Shown here: piece by piece, positions 59,677 to 64,000 of the stretch
Position numbering within the stretch: position 1 is the stretch's first letter
Layout of the letters: every line of letters begins with the position of its first letter
Origin: Platynereis dumerilii
Taxonomy: Eukaryota; Annelida; Polychaeta; Phyllodocida; Nereididae
Assembly (NCBI GenBank): GCA_026936325.1
Contig: JAPTHN010000010.1
Span: forward strand, 50,837,283 to 50,901,282
DNA: 64,000 nucleotides
Direction of reading: 5' to 3'
The notes under the pieces: model-generated
Database searches by the model: none
Told to the model about the DNA's origin: nothing
Seen by the model: the letters and a program-made list of their open reading frames with translations, nothing else
Program-made: the position numbers and the translations under genes

Positions 59677-60139
59677 AACAAGAAGCTCTCAAGTGATGCC
59701 ATGGCATCTGCAGCCCTTGACAAAATATTGCAGATATACCAGGAATTTTACCTTCCTGTTTCTGAGACCAACAACATAATACTACTAATGCCTGCACTTG
59801 ATTTTGTAATCAATAGGAATTGGGGGAAATGCCATATATGGCAACAGTAAATCATTGTAATCATATGCAATAAGACATTATTGCCCCAGGTCTTGGCCCA
59901 GTTATTGGTAAATGGCTATAGTGTACTATAGTAACTACACTGTGCTGTGTGATATGGAAATACTGGTAGAATGTTGTGGTATATGATGAAAAAGACCAAG
60001 GCCAGTAGATGCCTAAGTGAATGGCAATTTAGAGAAAAAGTACTGAGAGAAACTTTGTAGAAACTTTATAGAAATTCTACAGGATTGTGTTTAGTAAATT
60101 TGTTTGCATTGACTGATGCCTTGATGAACCAACTGTTCC

Positions 60140-60352
60140 AACACACAAACAAGTAAATAAACAATTGGACAACATAACAATGTCGTATAGACTAGAAAGA
60201 GTCGGCATTCGGCAATGTGGATTAAGACGAGATAGCAGCAGACAATCTTATGTTGTTGTTTAGGAGTCGAGATCACTAGGTCCATCCTATTGCTGCATGC
60301 TGTTGTACAATGTATCTCAGAGATGCAGCAGAGTCCATTGCTGCTTGCGAAT
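60140..60352 (-). repeat. Left arm of a large inverted repeat
   Basis: Reverse complement of 62,532-62,723 at roughly 88% identity by eye. Shared words (in the orientation of the right arm) are GCAAGCAGCAATGGACTCTG, CTCCTAAACAACAACATAAG and ATTGTCTGCTGCTATCTCGT. The 142-codon minus-strand frame over 60,091-60,519 includes this arm but is not preserved in the right arm, so it is unlikely to be a gene. Confidence 0.8.
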
Positions 60353-60569
60353 CTTGGAACATGTAGTCTAGAGCCGTGTCCACTTTGGGTGGGCCTGCCG
60401 CTGGGGCACGTAGATAATATCATTTTATGGTGTAAATAAGCTACTAACTCACAGATTTTGTGATGCCGCACATGATATGTGTACATATTGAAAGTACACT
60501 GCTTCTGTAGAATGTACAAAGTGTATAAGTAGACTGACTTATAACACGGTCTGGTAGCATATCAAGGTA

Positions 60570-60720
60570 ATTTTCTTATTTGGTCGAAAGAAGCAGTGAT
60601 TTAATCAAATCAGTCCCATACCAGGTTCTGAAAATATCTAGAAATTCACCAAAACAAATAAAAATCCACTGATTTCTCTAAATCACTATGGATTTGTCAA
60701 CATCACTGAGAAGTTCCATA
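60570..60720. repeat. Dispersed repeat, copy 2 (partner at 53.09 kb)
   Basis: Matches 53,085-53,220; contains GCAGTGATTTAATCAAATCA and, at the end, CCACTGATTTCTCTAAATCA, which is partly self-complementary. Confidence 0.5.
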
Positions 60721-61209
60721 CAATAAATTAGATATACAGCCATTTGATTGAGGAAAGAATCTTCCAAACATATAGTGTTAGAAAGAAGTGTGAACTTATC
60801 ATGTAGAATGAATAGATATGCATTTATGTTTCATCCCAAAGGAAAAGGTTTTCATTTCTGACTCCCACTTGCTACAGTCTGTCTGTCAGAGTCATATACT
60901 AATATTTCAGATCTGGTCAATTGTGAAAATCTGTCAAAGAAATCATTTTGCCAATTTTAGACTGTCAAGCCCCTCAAGAGATAATACATAATGCTGGAAT
61001 CACAATTTTGAATTCAATTTGTGAAAGCGCAAAGTCAGCATTTTCAATATATGGCAATCTTACGTGGAGTATGAAGTTGGTATAACAGTAAGAGGGTGTA
61101 AAAACTTTGAAAATATGACAGTATAATAATTGAAAGATCAGAAATGTGAAAAACTAATAGCATCGTTTTGATATGAACCTTTACAGCCATTGAAAATACT
61201 TTATATGAG

Positions 61210-61345
61210 TGATTGTTACAGTAGTCAGTGAATGAGTTTAAAAATCCCTCACTAGTGAGGTCAATATATTCTGATGATAAATTGACAATTCATTTCATTG
61301 TAAAAGGTAGGACCTGTTGTTGTGACATTATTGATGTCCTTAAGG
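61210..61345. repeat. Dispersed AGTCAGTGAATGAG element, copy 3
   Basis: AGTCAGTGAATGAGTTT, ACTAGTGAGGTCA, ATAAATTGACAATTCATTT and GGACCTGT follow in the same order as at 25,440-25,570 and 28,165-28,290. The 103-codon frame at 61,228-61,539 starts with TTG and covers this repeat. It contains CCCDIIDVLKVNDQKCNQGS but has no known domain. Confidence 0.5.
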
Positions 61346-62344
61346 TAAACGACCAAAAATGTAATCAGGGTTCCTGTCCTGGCTGTATGAACCTGTACGA
61401 ATTAAATGATTTGCAGTCAACAATGAAATCAGAAGTTATATGTTTCTCAACAATAAAAAAAGATAATATGCAGATTGTATCAATTGTACTTCATATAAAT
61501 GATGCCTTGTGGTACTCCAAAGTTAGTATTCTACTCTAAGACACAGCACTAAGCCTCAGAGTTGCTTGTAGAGCCACCAAGCAGAGTCACTGAGTATCGA
61601 GCCACCGAATAGCAGAGTGATCAGTGGACATGCCTATCCCATAGAAGTCAGGGAGTCTTTTTGTGATTGGTGTGAGGACTAACACTGTGGTGCTACTGGT
61701 CTCACCTGATGAATTTCTTTCAAGCAGCCAGCCATAAGGATTGTCAGGACAGGCAGAGAATATACAGAGGAGCAGTGGTATTGAGACTGGTATGATGGGG
61801 ATAGTTACCGATAGTAGGGTTGCAATGAAAATGTTATGTTACCTCTCAATGCAGCAGGCTCCGAACTTTCCAAAGCTATTTCAGTTTATATGAGCAACAT
61901 CCAGAGGCGGACGTAATGATGAGATGAACCTCGGGATGCAATGACATGATATCTGAAATACGAAGTATCTAATAAATATGCAAAAACAGGAAACAATATG
62001 TAATATGAGCCCTTGACTCCTTGTACTGCATCCATCATACCATTATTGGAGAAAGTGTTCATGACTGGTCCATATGAAGATACTGGTTGTGATTTGATGG
62101 CCCTGGGAGTTCATTAATTACTGCTGCTGTTAACATTAAAGTTTTACACCGTTTCATACATAATGTATTCGACTTTTCCATTAATAAGTTGAAGTGATGA
62201 TTGGTAGAGATTTTTAAGTCACTTTGATGCTGTTGGCTGGTAATGCAACAGAGGTTAATGAAAAACCTTTCGGAGGGAATGTTTTTACAATGTAGATGCT
62301 GAATCATTGTGTCTATACACCACTTTACAGTTTGAATCTTAACT
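61346..62344. other. Unassigned spacer of the inverted repeat
   Basis: No bounded element. A GAGCCACC/GAATAGCAGAGT word pair recurs at 61,570-61,625. Confidence 0.3.
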
Positions 62345-62475
62345 CTAGATTTACAGTGTAGTGGTATCTACTTCTACTGCCTCATTACTATGTCCAGTTC
62401 CTGACCTAAGCATAGCCTATCAAGTGCATAAATACAGGTCATAAGCCCCAATCATACATCCGTCCATGGAGGTTT
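62345..62475 (+). mobile_element. SINE family B copy, head missing
   Basis: Contains CATTACTATGTCCAGTTCCT, GCCTATCAAGTGCATAAATA, CAGGTCATAAGCCCCAATCA and a CCATCC-type tail. The tRNA-like B box is absent, consistent with 5' truncation. Confidence 0.6.
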
Positions 62476-62531
62476 CCTACTCTTCTCGCCCCATACCATA
62501 ATGCGAGATCTAACTGTGCTCTGAAACTACC

Positions 62532-62723
62532 ATTCGCAAGCAGCAATGGACTCTGCTGTGTCTCTGAGATACAATGTACAACAGCAGCGATAGGATGGAC
62601 CCAGTGATCTCAACTCCTAAACAACAACATAAGATTGTCTGCTGCTATCTCGTCTAAATCCAAATTGCTGACCCTTTCTTGTCTATACGTGTTGTCAAGT
62701 TGTTTATTTGCTTGTTTGTGTGT
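62532..62723 (+). repeat. Right arm of a large inverted repeat
   Basis: Partner of 60,140-60,352, with a spacer of about 2.18 kb. Pairing ends at TTGTTTATTTGCTTGTTTGT, complementary to ACAAACAAGTAAATAAACAA in the left arm. Confidence 0.8.
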
Positions 62724-62810
62724 CCTTTAGTCCAGTTCTTCACTCTTTAAGGTTTGCCTTGTATTGATTGTGTTGTTTTAAGATTGCATCTATCTGTCTT
62801 CTATATGTCT

Positions 62811-63724
<914 letters not shown>

Positions 63725-63821
63725 CAATCTCGCTTTGGCGAGAGACGTGTGTCGTTATTGTCTAAGAATTGCCTGTTCACGGCTCATGCTGTTGAATGAT
63801 CCTACAGTATTCTGCTTGAAG
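63725..63821 (+). CDS. Possible internal coding exon
   Basis: Bounded by an acceptor-like ATGCACCTCTTTCTAG (AG at 63,723-63,724) and a good donor AAGGTGAGT (GT at 63,822). One frame is open: after one leading base it reads NLALARDVCRYCLRIACSRL, then MLLNDPTVFCLK. It needs two bases from the preceding exon, which is what the exon ending at 44,822 would supply, so the phases agree; one in three random pairs would. The product was not recognised. The overlapping minus-strand frame has weaker context. Confidence 0.3.
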
Positions 63822-64000
63822 GTGAGTGTTCTATTATGAGTTAAAGAAAAAGGTTGTTGTGGCTGGAATAGCTTTCAATTTGCAAGTATTTGTTTTTGTG
63901 TGTTGTTAAAATTAAGGTCTAAATCATCCATCTTTATTGTCACGTGACATGACCAACTAGTGATTATGCTAATGGTTATTACACTGGACAATAAATGATG
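63822..64000. other. Sequence after the possible exon
   Basis: AT-rich, intron-like, no features recognised. A CACGTGAC word lies at about 63,941. Confidence 0.3.

Noticed and set aside
59325-59797. Three overlapping minus-strand frames of 104-147 codons
   Set aside because: All are translations of the 23-bp minisatellite in three frames.
60091-60519. 142-codon minus-strand open frame
   Set aside because: It spans one arm of the large inverted repeat; the frame is not kept in the other arm and shows no domain.

Overview
The window looks like intron-rich or intergenic DNA from an animal nuclear genome. It is AT-rich, has no open frame longer than about 225 codons, and is full of small DNA transposons (MITEs), tRNA-derived SINEs, GATA/TATC microsatellites, minisatellites and local duplications. 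There is no operon-like packing. The repeat types (a LINE C-terminal fragment with a Cys/His cluster, SINEs with tetranucleotide tails, several TA-flanked and hAT-like MITE families, frequent 'taggcct' words) suggest a marine invertebrate, possibly an echinoderm or another deuterostome. This is an impression; no host gene was recognised that would fix the taxon.

Layout. 1-9 kb: the end of a palindromic MITE, one copy of a dispersed conserved block (about 1.0-2.2 kb), a tight hairpin, a fold-back element, a SINE, an hAT-like MITE, a LINE 3' fragment (6.85-7.7 kb) and a reverse-strand SINE. 9-14.5 kb: mostly unassigned, with a 159-bp satellite at 12.4-13.5 kb. 14.9-20 kb: two direct copies of the block also seen at 1-2.2 kb, the second ending at an 890-bp MITE. 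23-28.4 kb: a tandem duplication of about 3 kb whose copies share a short cysteine-rich coding tail and an AATAAA signal. It is followed by a signal-peptide-like ORF that runs into an Asp-rich repeat region (28.5-29.2 kb). 29.4-30.2 kb: one MITE inserted in another. 31-42 kb: sparse, with an RFX X-box pair, a TATA/DR2 cluster, a GC-rich patch, a perfect hairpin and a CArG/ETS/CRE cluster at 40.46-40.53 kb. 42.5-44.8 kb: exon-like sequence with a CAG-rich tract and a candidate coding exon ending in a perfect GTAAGT donor. 45-51.3 kb: three well-bounded MITEs. 54.8-57.5 kb: two palindromic MITEs and the second copy of the 890-bp MITE. 59-63 kb: a 23-bp minisatellite, a 2.6-kb inverted-repeat structure and a TATC array. 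63.7-63.8 kb: a possible internal exon.

The best gene candidates are the cysteine-rich C-terminus in the 23-28 kb duplication, which has one in-frame TGA ahead of a conserved tail, the signal-peptide plus acidic-repeat ORF at 28.5 kb, and the exon at 44.65-44.82 kb. All are hypotheses from reading alone. No homology search, splice prediction or expression data were available. Repeat boundaries are by eye and good to a few bases only where terminal repeats are cited.
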